From: SLFT01 sp964493075
Lineage (GTDB): Bacteria > Hydrogenedentota > Hydrogenedentia > Hydrogenedentales > CAITNO01
Assembly (NCBI GenBank): GCA_964493075.1
Contig: CAZBNU010000104.1
Location: forward strand, 1 to 13,084
DNA: 13,084 bases
Direction of reading: 5' to 3'
A model generated the notes under the pieces. It worked only from the letters and a program-made list of their open reading frames with translations. It was not told where the DNA came from and ran no database searches. A program made the position numbers and the translations under genes. Position 1 is the first letter of the stretch; each line of letters starts with the position of its first letter. Of the stretch, positions 1 to 6,274 are shown piece by piece.

Positions 1-1505
1 GTGCTGATGCGACGGCCCACGGGCGCGCCATCACGCAACACGGCGCCCTCAATTTTATTGGCATCCAGGTAGGTGTTAATCTTGTCATAATCAGTAAACA
101 ATACATATTCGCCGGGAGTGTCCATGATTTCCATGCCCGGATTTTCCGGATCGGCAATAAGCGTACCCGGCTTCCACAGCTGGGTGACCTGCTGCAGCAG
201 TCTGACTGCGCCCGTGCTGTCCACATGAAGAAGCACCTTGAATTGAAATTCTGAGGCCGTGGGCTGTGGTTCCGGGTTCACCGCACCCGGCACATGCTCA
301 CTGACTTTATTAACGGTTACATTGCCCACCCACAAGCCGGCACGCATGGGAACACCATCCGCCTTGTCTGCCGTAGTCTGCAGCCCCCGCGCAGTGACCG
401 GCGCAACCATGGCAAAGCCCGCGCCATCACTTACTGACAACAAACTTTGATACGTGGCATCTGCATCAGGATTTCCCGGTGTATACGCCGGGAAATCCGC
501 ACGTCGCACGGCAAGGCGTACCGTTTCCGTCGCGCCCGCGGCTACGGATACCGTAACGGCACTGTCCAGATTTCTCCAACCCACATCCCCGCCGTCGTAG
601 TCTTTCTTCCACCACGACAGAGCGACACCACCTGCGCGTTCGGGGAAATCTGCCGTATCAGGACTTTCGGAATCATTCAGCTGAAGAGTTATGGTTTTTG
701 ATGAAGTTGTTTCATTCTTAATATGCAGCTGCGATTCCACCAGAATATCGCTGAAATTTACACTGCGCCCCTGATCAACATACACATGTACTGGCCCCTG
801 ATACGTGGACGGGCCTTCACAAAATACCCAGTAGGCTTTGTTATGCTCCAGGCGCGTTGTTGCTGGCGTGGCAATACGAATCCAGCGTCCCTGTGTGCTC
901 AACCGATACATGGCCTGCCCGGTATGTGCAGTGGATGGTGAAAAAAACTCCTGAAATGTGGGGCCTTGTTCTTCCGAAACAGAGAAGCCAACAAAATTGA
1001 AGGAGTCGCCCTGCCACTTCACCGACTGCAACGCCGGCTGCCCCTTCACCGTCAATGTCGCAGGCAGCGCACCGCGCACCTTGATAAGATAAGGATGTCC
1101 GCCAAGAACAGACATAAGGGTGGTCAACGGCGCTTCCTCGGCAGGAGATGGAAAGTATACCAGCCAATCAGGATGGTCTGGCGCTAACTGTGCCGGATCA
1201 TCCACAAACTGATGGGTTGTCGTCTTGGGACTCCACATCCACACACTTTCGATAGGCAACCCGCGAAACACCACGTCACAGGCGCGTTGTTCAGGCTGCA
1301 CCTCCATGTATACGGCATTCCAGCCGGGGGAAAGAGAGATATTCTGGGTTGTCAGTTGAGCGGAGGCAACAGACCCTGCCGCGCAAACGGCCAGCAATAT
1401 CAGCAACCCAGGAAATAACGCAGGCCTTCGGGCGCACCTTATGTGCGACCCTGTTGCAGACGGATACACAAAGGCCCGTTGGGACCGCCGGGTGATGAAC
1501 TTCAT
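1..1505 (-). CDS. Secreted protein of unknown function, N-terminal 501 codons (runs off left edge)
   Basis: Reading the minus strand from the ATG at 1505-1503, the frame stays open to the window edge. The gene is therefore partial at its C-terminus. A GGAG sequence 9 nt upstream of the ATG supports this start. The N-terminus has a long basic region (residues about 1-28), a hydrophobic core (about 29-47) and a likely signal-peptidase site after ASA at residue 49. The mature protein opens with LSPGWNAVYMEVQP (58-71), a pattern I associate with exported proteins of PVC-type bacteria. The rest is beta-rich, with many Trp and Gly residues and few cysteines, and reaches a GAPVGRRIS stretch at the edge. 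I see no catalytic motif. It is probably a cell-surface or extracellular protein, perhaps with further domains beyond the window. The gene is solid; the function is unknown. Confidence 0.85.
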   Translation of the reverse strand, partial: MKFITRRSQRAFVYPSATGSHIRCARRPALFPGLLILLAVCAAGSVASAQLTTQNISLSPGWNAVYMEVQPEQRACDVVFRGLPIESVWMWSPKTTTHQFVDDPAQLAPDHPDWLVYFPSPAEEAPLTTLMSVLGGHPYLIKVRGALPATLTVKGQPALQSVKWQGDSFNFVGFSVSEEQGPTFQEFFSPSTAHTGQAMYRLSTQGRWIRIATPATTRLEHNKAYWVFCEGPSTYQGPVHVYVDQGRSVNFSDILVESQLHIKNETTSSKTITLQLNDSESPDTADFPERAGGVALSWWKKDYDGGDVGWRNLDSAVTVSVAAGATETVRLAVRRADFPAYTPGNPDADATYQSLLSVSDGAGFAMVAPVTARGLQTTADKADGVPMRAGLWVGNVTVNKVSEHVPGAVNPEPQPTASEFQFKVLLHVDSTGAVRLLQQVTQLWKPGTLIADPENPGMEIMDTPGEYVLFTDYDKINTYLDANKIEGAVLRDGAPVGRRIS

Positions 1506-1525
1506 TTCACGGTTCTCCAATAGTT

Positions 1526-1545
1526 TGTTCCGATACGCCGGAACA
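1526..1545. promoter_or_regulatory. Perfect 7-bp inverted repeat in the leader of the secreted-protein gene
   Basis: TGTTCCG (1526-1532) and CGGAACA (1539-1545) are perfect inverted complements around a 6-nt spacer. They lie about 20-40 nt upstream of the minus-strand ATG at 1505, just upstream of its GGAG ribosome-binding site. It could be an operator or a 5'-UTR hairpin. I cannot tell which, and a chance occurrence is possible. Confidence 0.35.
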
Positions 1546-1923
1546 GACAATATCAAAAGAGGAAACTTGATCCTCGCATTTATGAACATCAACACACAAG
1601 AACCACCGAATCCAAAAAATGCTCGTGGCGTAATTTTAATGTATAGCGGGTAATATGAGAAAAACTAAACGATTTGCACAAGACACCATTACACTGTTCT
1701 AAGAAGCCATTCCCGGACGAAAAACACGGTCGTTGACAGAGGCCCCAATACTGATGAGCATCGTCGAACCGAGTAGTTGCCTGTCATTTGCAACTTATTC
1801 CTATTATGCAGACCATTTGCCCTCAAAACACGCATGGTTTCAGTTATGTTTAACAATAACCTCTCGTATTGTCTTATACCGCATTGTTGAAATCTCAGTC
1901 AAGTTTTTGTGAAACCAGTGAGT
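1546..1923. other. Gene-poor intergenic stretch, no supported gene
   Basis: This AT-richer stretch shows no coding signal I trust. A plus-strand frame starting at ATG 1655 reads 15 codons to a TAA (1700-1702), then stays open to a TGA at 1910-1912. It has a poor ribosome-binding site and no recognisable motif. An open run of that size can occur by chance. The right end abuts the transposase remnant, so some of this DNA may be leftover insertion-sequence end or target flank, but I found no clear terminal repeat. Confidence 0.4.
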
Positions 1924-2240
1924 TCAAACTCGAAACGCAATCCCCTCTTGATTGAAGACTTCGGCAGGAGTTTTTAACCAAGTGTTTTTCGAGGCCTACC
2001 ATTGATCTCTTCAATTACGCTTTGTAGCTGCACTGGAGTAATTTTATCAAACTTGAACTTCTTGGGGAAGTATTGTCTTAATAAGCCATTCGTATTTTCA
2101 TTCCTTGACCGATCATTTCAGTAATAGGCATGTGCAAAATAAATATCCACTGACAGGTCTTTGGAAATCCGTAGGTGGTCTGCAAACTCCGTGCCGTTAT
2201 CGAAGGTAATAGTGTGAAGATGTTGTGGATACATCCGAAA
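1924..2240 (-). pseudogene. Decayed C-terminal fragment of an IS30-family transposase
   Basis: The minus-strand translation gives the end of an IS30-type DDE transposase. It begins with MYPQHLHTITFDNGTEF, holding the second catalytic Asp in DNG, followed by DIYFAHAYY, NENTNGLLRQYFPK (the catalytic Glu), INGRPRKTLG and KTPAEVF. It is broken in three ways. The N-terminal half, including the helix-turn-helix and first catalytic Asp, is absent, and a TAG lies just upstream at 2241-2243. An in-frame TGA at 2118-2120 replaces a residue between AHAYY and NENTNG. A single-base deletion in the Tyr codon of the usual LGYKTP motif makes a TAA at 1974-1976; beyond it, in the shifted frame, the normal C-terminus continues to a TGA at 1924-1926. 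It cannot encode an active transposase. The family assignment rests on strong motif matches. Confidence 0.88.
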
Positions 2241-2420
2241 CTATATCCAATCTACCGAATCCAACGATAAACTCAACGCAGGAGGTGTCACTAAACGTGT
2301 CACCTGCTGACTTCTTTTCAATGCAAAATTCTGCATTAAAAAGCAATCTTGGCATGAAGAATGGAAAGGTGGAAAACCCTGCAAATACCCCTGAAAACAT
2401 GTTTTTTTTAAGAAAAAAGA

Positions 2421-2497
2421 TGGTGGGCGGTACTGGACTCGAACCAGTGACCCCCTGCGTGTAAAGCAGGTGCTCTAACCAACTGAGCTAACCGCCC
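2421..2497 (-). tRNA. tRNA-Val (anticodon TAC), CCA encoded
   Basis: The minus strand folds into a complete 77-nt cloverleaf. The 7-bp acceptor stem pairs GGGCGGT with ACCGCCC, followed by discriminator A and an encoded CCA (2423-2421). The D-arm is GCTC...GAGC. The anticodon arm is CCTGC-TTTACAC-GCAGG, giving anticodon TAC, which reads GTA/GTG valine codons. The T-arm is ACTGG-TTCGAGT-CCAGT. All stems pair perfectly by eye. T-rich sequence directly downstream on the minus strand (2420-2402) could end transcription. The gene stands alone, with a promoter-like sequence upstream. Confidence 0.97.
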
Positions 2498-2526
2498 GTT
2501 TGCGCGTTCCTCCGATGCACATACAC

Positions 2527-2554
2527 GTATTAAAGGTGAATGTGTTGCGTACAA
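2527..2554 (-). promoter_or_regulatory. Probable sigma70-type promoter of tRNA-Val
   Basis: On the minus strand, TTGTAC (2554-2549) and TAATAC (2532-2527) are separated by 16 nt. The -10 box ends 29 nt before the mature tRNA 5' end at 2497, which leaves room for a short 5' leader. Both hexamers are reasonable matches to the consensus. The assignment comes from spacing and location only. Confidence 0.45.
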
Positions 2555-2601
2555 CATATAAAATGCGCTGTAGCAGCGAGATGAACGAAGGTTCAGTTAT
2601 C

Positions 2602-2706
2602 TTATTCTACTGAGGTACCGGTAAATGTTGCCACAATACGCGCAATAAAATCTATGACTTGCAGAACCTGAAGCAGTATCGCAATTATTCCAAATGCTGT
2701 ATCCAT
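2602..2706 (-). CDS. Possible 34-aa hydrophobic peptide, single membrane helix
   Basis: A short minus-strand ORF starts at ATG 2706-2704 and ends at TAA 2604-2602. The 34 residues start MDTAFGIIAILLQVLQVIDF. They contain a largely apolar stretch from about residue 4 to 28, interrupted by D19 and R23, followed by a polar tail ending TSVE. This could be a single membrane helix or an amphipathic peptide. An AAAGG sequence 6 nt before the ATG could serve as a weak ribosome-binding site, and a TATAAT box lies about 60 nt upstream. I do not recognise the peptide. Its small size means it could be a chance ORF, but the promoter-like and palindromic leader make it worth listing. An overlapping 11-codon frame starting at the ATG at 2720 is an alternative reading. 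Confidence 0.3.
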   Translation of the reverse strand: MDTAFGIIAILLQVLQVIDFIARIVATFTGTSVE

Positions 2707-2720
2707 GAAAGGCCTTTCAT
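2705..2720. promoter_or_regulatory. 16-bp perfect palindrome, candidate operator or RBS-masking hairpin
   Basis: ATGAAAGGCCTTTCAT is identical to its own reverse complement over all 16 bases. It covers the AAAGG ribosome-binding candidate of the small minus-strand ORF and touches its start codon. It lies about 200 bp upstream of the plus-strand gene at 2914. It could bind a dimeric regulator, but there is no loop, so a simple RNA hairpin would be strained. Confidence 0.4.
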
Positions 2721-2767
2721 TTCGGTGATTGTTGTCTGGGGCACTTAAGCACCCTCGCATAATGTTA

Positions 2768-2797
2768 ATTATATACACTCAAGGCACAAGAGAGCAA
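2768..2797 (-). promoter_or_regulatory. Promoter-like sequence upstream of the 34-aa ORF
   Basis: On the minus strand there is a perfect TATAAT -10 box (2773-2768), with TTGC at the start of a weak -35 candidate TTGCTC (2797-2792) 18 nt upstream. Initiation would fall near 2761 and give a leader of about 55 nt. That leader contains GGGTGC-TTAA-GTGCCC, a short stem with two G-U pairs, and then the 16-bp palindrome. The -35 match is poor. Confidence 0.35.
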
Positions 2798-2913
2798 GAA
2801 ATATACTGCATCTCCTGCCACTCTGTTGTATTATACAGTTGTAACCCCGTATCATTACAGGGAATTTGTGCATTGATATGATATGCAGTGAATAGCAGGA
2901 TAAGGAAAACAAA

Positions 2914-3921
2914 ATGGAAATATTTCGTACCTTGGCAGGTTGGTTGTTGTTTCTGGCAATGGCGATAGTGGCCGGTTTTTTCTGGCATCAATCTGCGCAA
3001 AGGGGCGTGCATATTGCTGCTCTGAGTGATACTATTGATCAGATGGAAAGTCAGATGGATCAGTTTACGGAGAGTGTGGGCGCATTCGAAAAGCAGATAG
3101 ACCAAGCGATGGAAACCATCTCTCTGTTGCGCGCCGAATTGGATCGTATCCGGGCTGCTGATGGCAAAGTCGAGGCGGAAGGTGCGGCTATGCCGGTGGG
3201 TGCGACCCTGGGCGATATGTTGGATACGCTGATGCAGGGTGGTAACGATGAAGAAGGTGATGCATCTGTGGCAAGTGCAATGGTGGATATGTTCAAAACG
3301 CCGCAGGGCGAAAAGATGCTCGAAGCAGGTATTAACATGACGATGAACATGCAGTTTTCTGAATTCTTCGACCTCTTCCCCCCTGAAGATGCCACCGCAG
3401 TACGCGAGATTCTCGGTAAATTCATGATCCATTCCGCACGTCTAGGCGTCAGTTTTATGGATACAGGTGATATGTCTGACATGGATGGGGCAATAGCGGA
3501 AACTATAGCAGCACGGGAAACCATGCTGACTGATTTGCGCAATGTTATTGGCGATGACGGTGTGGCGTTCTTTGAGCAGTACGAGCAAGAATTGCCGGGG
3601 AGAATGATGGATCAAGCGTTGGAGATGCAACTTGGAATGTTTGCAAGAGGGTTGAGTGACGAGACAAAACTTCTGGTGCGCGCGACTCTTGTTGAGGAGT
3701 TACTGGCATCACAGCCAAGTGACCTGTCGACAACGCCATCCATGCTGCAGGCACACCGTGTGATGGAAGGACAGGATGCGGCCTATGACCGTGCTTTGGA
3801 ACGTTTGGCAGCACAAGTAACAGTAGAGGAATACGACGTAATCGAAGGTTTTGTTCATCAGCAGCAGCAAATGATGAATATGTTCGGTACAATGATGCTT
3901 CCTGAAAAGCCGAAAGAGTAA
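2914..3921 (+). CDS. Membrane-anchored, methionine-rich coiled-coil protein of unknown function
   Basis: This 335-aa protein starts at an ATG preceded by AAGGA about 8 nt upstream. Residues 8-24 form one hydrophobic segment, consistent with a signal anchor. From about 32 to 82 the sequence is heptad-like and charged (TIDQMESQMDQFTESV and on), suggesting a coiled coil. The remainder looks all-helical and acidic, with few Gly and Pro residues. Methionine is unusually common: I count 30 in 335 residues, including NMTMNMQFSEFF (141-152) and QQQMMNMFGTMM (317-328). I recognise no domain and see no catalytic motif. The stop is 3 nt before the next start, so it is almost certainly co-transcribed, and probably translationally coupled, with the EEP-fold enzyme. 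It may be a scaffold or partner of that enzyme at the membrane, which is inference from context only. Confidence 0.88.
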   Translation: MEIFRTLAGWLLFLAMAIVAGFFWHQSAQRGVHIAALSDTIDQMESQMDQFTESVGAFEKQIDQAMETISLLRAELDRIRAADGKVEAEGAAMPVGATLGDMLDTLMQGGNDEEGDASVASAMVDMFKTPQGEKMLEAGINMTMNMQFSEFFDLFPPEDATAVREILGKFMIHSARLGVSFMDTGDMSDMDGAIAETIAARETMLTDLRNVIGDDGVAFFEQYEQELPGRMMDQALEMQLGMFARGLSDETKLLVRATLVEELLASQPSDLSTTPSMLQAHRVMEGQDAAYDRALERLAAQVTVEEYDVIEGFVHQQQQMMNMFGTMMLPEKPKE

Positions 3922-3924
3922 TTT

Positions 3925-4965
3925 ATGGCGAACGTAACCGTAAAAAAGGTACTTGGAATCGTGGCACGCACATTAATAATTGTTCTGATAGTCGTTCTTA
4001 TAGGTTCCCTATTTGTTTGGAACAACGGCATTCAATACACGCTGGGATTTTTGACAGGTTCAATACGTGACCCCTATTTTGATGAGGCGCAGTACACTGC
4101 CGAACAGAACTGTTACGGTGCTGACCTCTGTGAAAGCGGCATGATTCGGGTGCTCACCTATAACATCCTCTGTCGCATTTGCGTTAAGGAAGAGTATGAT
4201 CCCTGGGATGTGCGTGTGCCGCATTTGCGCAGCTTGGTTGAAAGATATGACCCGGACTTGATTGGTTCCCAGGAGTTGGGCGGGTGGAAGGATATCAGTG
4301 AATACCTGCCAGATAACGATGTATATGCGCCCGTAACCTTTGAGTTTGGCACGCGCACCTATGCTGATGCCGCCCTCTTCTATCGTCAGTCAAAATATGA
4401 ACTTCTGGATTCCGGACAGTTCTGGCTGAGCCCTACCCCCCACCTTCCCTTCGGCTTCGCATGGAAACCCCTGAGCGCTCCGCGATACGTCACTTGGGCG
4501 TATTTGCGCGATCGACAGAACGGCTTTTCATTTCTTTTTGTCAATACGCACATGGACAATAACCCGGAGAACAAAGATACCTGCGCACCCATAGTCTTTG
4601 AAACTTTCAGCGCTTATGCGAAACGTATGCCCATGATATTCACAGGGGACTTCAATACCAATCCCACCCATGAACGGTACGATGTGTTGCAGCGCGGGCA
4701 AGGGAATGAAATCGTGTTCGTAAATGCCGCCGATCTAGTGCCTGGGCGCGAAGCGGTGACTTATGCTTCTGATACTGAAGGCCCTACAGGAACGATACTT
4801 TTAGATACTCTTGACCACACCATAGACCACATCTTTTTGGCAGGACCTGTGGATATGGAGGTGTCCCGATGGATGCTAGACCGCAACCGATATGGAAAGG
4901 CCCAACGTCCTGCGTCTGACCATCCGGCTGTGTATGCCGAAGTGCAGTTCATATTGCGCCCATGA
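3925..4965 (+). CDS. Membrane-anchored endonuclease/exonuclease/phosphatase (EEP) family protein
   Basis: The 346-aa protein has a basic start, a hydrophobic segment (about 14-32) and then a complete EEP domain. Its motifs appear in order: RVLTYN (75-80), the metal-binding Glu in GSQE (E117), VNTH (206-209), GDFN (241-244), IDHIF (300-304) and SDHP (331-334) with the general-base His333. Every expected catalytic position is present, so a Mg-dependent phosphodiesterase or phosphatase is likely. The substrate cannot be read from sequence; nucleic acids, phosphoinositides and sphingomyelin are all cleaved by this fold. Positive residues before the helix suggest the catalytic domain faces outward. 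Cysteines at 63, 69, 83, 86 and 220, including a CRIC pair beside the active-site Asn80, could form disulfides there. GAAAGAG about 6 nt before the ATG is the likely ribosome-binding site. It is the second gene of the three-gene plus-strand cluster. Confidence 0.92.
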   Translation: MANVTVKKVLGIVARTLIIVLIVVLIGSLFVWNNGIQYTLGFLTGSIRDPYFDEAQYTAEQNCYGADLCESGMIRVLTYNILCRICVKEEYDPWDVRVPHLRSLVERYDPDLIGSQELGGWKDISEYLPDNDVYAPVTFEFGTRTYADAALFYRQSKYELLDSGQFWLSPTPHLPFGFAWKPLSAPRYVTWAYLRDRQNGFSFLFVNTHMDNNPENKDTCAPIVFETFSAYAKRMPMIFTGDFNTNPTHERYDVLQRGQGNEIVFVNAADLVPGREAVTYASDTEGPTGTILLDTLDHTIDHIFLAGPVDMEVSRWMLDRNRYGKAQRPASDHPAVYAEVQFILRP

Positions 4966-5018
4966 TATATTTTATTGACCGACGCGAAAAACTTCGGCTT
5001 TTGTTATGGATTTAAATT

Positions 5019-5022
5019 GGAG
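5019..5022 (+). promoter_or_regulatory. Ribosome-binding site that fixes the start at 5029
   Basis: GGAG lies 6 nt upstream of ATG 5029. A TTG at 4975 opens the same frame 18 codons earlier, but it has no Shine-Dalgarno sequence and its extra residues look like untranslated leader. The ATG is therefore preferred. Confidence 0.75.
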
Positions 5023-5028
5023 ACAATT

Positions 5029-5517
5029 ATGACTTTGGATAAGCGCGCCATGCGCGATATATACGAAAGAACCATCATATTGCGGACGCCTACTTACGGC
5101 ATTATCAAGGGGTATCATGAACTGCCCTATATTTGCCTGGGCGAGGCGTTGGAGGAAGCATCTGGAACAATGCGGGTACGGGGACGTATTCATGTGTCCC
5201 CACAATTTGTAATAAAGCCAAAACAGTACAGTGCCAGTTACGGCGATATCTTTGGTGAGGATGACGTGGATATTGCTATTTCCGGGCGTATGTTTGGTTT
5301 CCTGGGGTTTCCGCAACGGCCTGTGGAATGTTCTTCTGAACAGTTGGAACTATCCCACGAATCCACAACCCTGGATGAAATGGTCAGTAAGTGCATGGAT
5401 GAACTGGAACGCATGGAAGATATTACCACGGGACTGATACTGACGCCTGAGAGTAAGTACTACCAAATATCCATTGAGCGTTTCATTGCCGAGATCATCG
5501 AAGATGAGTTTCGTTGA
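5029..5517 (+). CDS. Uncharacterised 162-aa protein
   Basis: From the ATG at 5029 the protein has 162 residues. It has no signal peptide or membrane segment, so it is probably cytoplasmic. The sequence is mixed alpha/beta and acidic. Distinctive stretches are ERTIILRTPTYGIIKGYHEL (residues 13-32), GRIHVSPQFVIKP (52-64), GRMFGFLGFPQRPVEC (86-101) and a C-terminal SIERFIAEIIEDEFR. I do not recognise a family and see no nucleotide-binding or metal-binding signature. The dense aromatic, Gly and Pro content reads like a folded, selected protein rather than a chance ORF. The start is 63 nt after the EEP gene's stop. Within that gap, CGAA-AAAC-TTCG followed by GCTTTTG is too weak to be a confident terminator, so it is probably in the same transcript. 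The gene ends 10 bp from the stop of convergent tlyA. Confidence 0.85.
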   Translation: MTLDKRAMRDIYERTIILRTPTYGIIKGYHELPYICLGEALEEASGTMRVRGRIHVSPQFVIKPKQYSASYGDIFGEDDVDIAISGRMFGFLGFPQRPVECSSEQLELSHESTTLDEMVSKCMDELERMEDITTGLILTPESKYYQISIERFIAEIIEDEFR

Positions 5518-5527
5518 TGTCCCTTGA

Positions 5528-6262
5528 CTAATGAAAATCGTGCAGGTAGGCGAGAAACTCCCTGTTGCCCGCAGGACCGATTAGTGGCGATTGGGTGACT
5601 TCCATTTTCCCAAAGCCAAGTTCCGTTGCTGTGGCGGCGATCTCATGGATTACATCCTCATGCACCGCGGGATCACGCACCACTCCCCCACGGCCTACAC
5701 GGTCGCGCCCCGCTTCAAATTGGGGTTTGATCAGCACAATACCTTCCGGCTTATCCAGGAATAATTTCAGCAAAGGCGGCAGTACCAGTTTCAGCGATAT
5801 GAACGAGCAGTCGGCCGTGAAGAAGTTCGGTGGTGTATCGAGGCGATCAGACGTTAACAGACGGATGTTGCATCGTTCCATCACTACGACACGGCTGTCC
5901 TGTCTCAACTTCCAAGCCAATTGGCCGTAGCCGACATCCACGGCATAGACCCGTGCCGCGCCGTATTGAAGCAGACAATCGGTAAACCCGCCAGTGGACG
6001 CTCCTGCATCTATGGCAATTCGATTCCTTATTGTTGGATGAAATGTTTCAATGGCGTGTGCCAGTTTATCGCCTCCTCGGCTTACGAACCGCTGTACTTC
6101 CGCCAGTGTGATCGGGATTTGCGCATCAAGGCGTACCCCGGGCTTATTCAGGGCTACCCCGGATTCGTCAAGCACATGACCCGTTTCAATAAGCCCCCGT
6201 GCTTTGCTGCGCGTCACACCGAAGCGCTGCTGCACAATAATATCCAGACGTTCTTTAGTCAT
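5528..6262 (-). CDS. tlyA: TlyA-family rRNA (cytidine-2'-O)-methyltransferase
   Basis: This 244-aa protein has the classic TlyA layout. An S4 RNA-binding domain (about 3-60) begins KERLDIIVQQRFGVTRSKAR. The linker-adjacent SRGGDKL (61-67) follows, then a FtsJ-like Rossmann methyltransferase with SAM motif DAGASTGGFT (85-94). The expected K-D-K-E set is present at K66, D151 (ADCSFISL), K179 (LIKPQFE) and E235 (GNREFLAYL). Family members 2'-O-methylate cytidines in 16S and/or 23S rRNA, which in mycobacteria affects capreomycin sensitivity; the target in this organism is not shown by sequence. Length is normal for the family. The gene starts 12 nt after the M20 peptidase stop on the same strand, and its ribosome-binding region lies inside or just after that gene's end, so co-transcription is likely. 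The older 'hemolysin' label is not supported by anything here. Confidence 0.96.
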   Translation of the reverse strand: MTKERLDIIVQQRFGVTRSKARGLIETGHVLDESGVALNKPGVRLDAQIPITLAEVQRFVSRGGDKLAHAIETFHPTIRNRIAIDAGASTGGFTDCLLQYGAARVYAVDVGYGQLAWKLRQDSRVVVMERCNIRLLTSDRLDTPPNFFTADCSFISLKLVLPPLLKLFLDKPEGIVLIKPQFEAGRDRVGRGGVVRDPAVHEDVIHEIAATATELGFGKMEVTQSPLIGPAGNREFLAYLHDFH

Positions 6263-6274
6263 GGTATCGGCGTA

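Noticed and set aside
841..1167. Minus-strand ORF of 108 aa
   Set aside because: It is in a different frame from the continuous 501-codon frame that starts at 1505, which has a signal peptide and ribosome-binding site.
1655..1912. Plus-strand frame from ATG 1655, broken by TAA at 1700-1702 and then open to 1912
   Set aside because: It could be a broken small gene, but the ribosome-binding site is poor, no motif is visible, and a 69-codon open run can arise by chance.
2318..2345. Inverted repeat AATGCA...TGCATT as a terminator for the tRNA gene
   Set aside because: A 6-bp AT-rich stem with the T-run on the wrong side for minus-strand transcription.
2225..2464. Plus-strand ORF of 79 aa ending in GGTGLEPVTPCV
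   Set aside because: Its C-terminus is the antisense reading of tRNA-Val; this 'GTGLEPVTP' ending is a known phantom made by tRNA complements. The rest overlaps the transposase remnant.
2421..2497. tRNA-Val 3' end as an integration site
   Set aside because: I saw no second copy of the tRNA 3' end nearby and no integrase in the window; the only mobile trace is an IS30 fragment, which does not use tRNA genes in this way.
2779..3432. Minus-strand ORF of 217 aa
   Set aside because: It is antisense to the Met-rich protein gene, is rich in His and Cys with no motif, and has no ribosome-binding site; the plus-strand gene has better signals and operon spacing.
4978..5005. Possible terminator between the EEP gene and the next gene
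   Set aside because: The stem CGAA/TTCG is only 4 bp and the T-run is short; it is unlikely to stop transcription.
4975..5028. TTG start extending the 162-aa protein by 18 residues
   Set aside because: No ribosome-binding site before the TTG, whereas GGAG sits 6 nt before ATG 5029.
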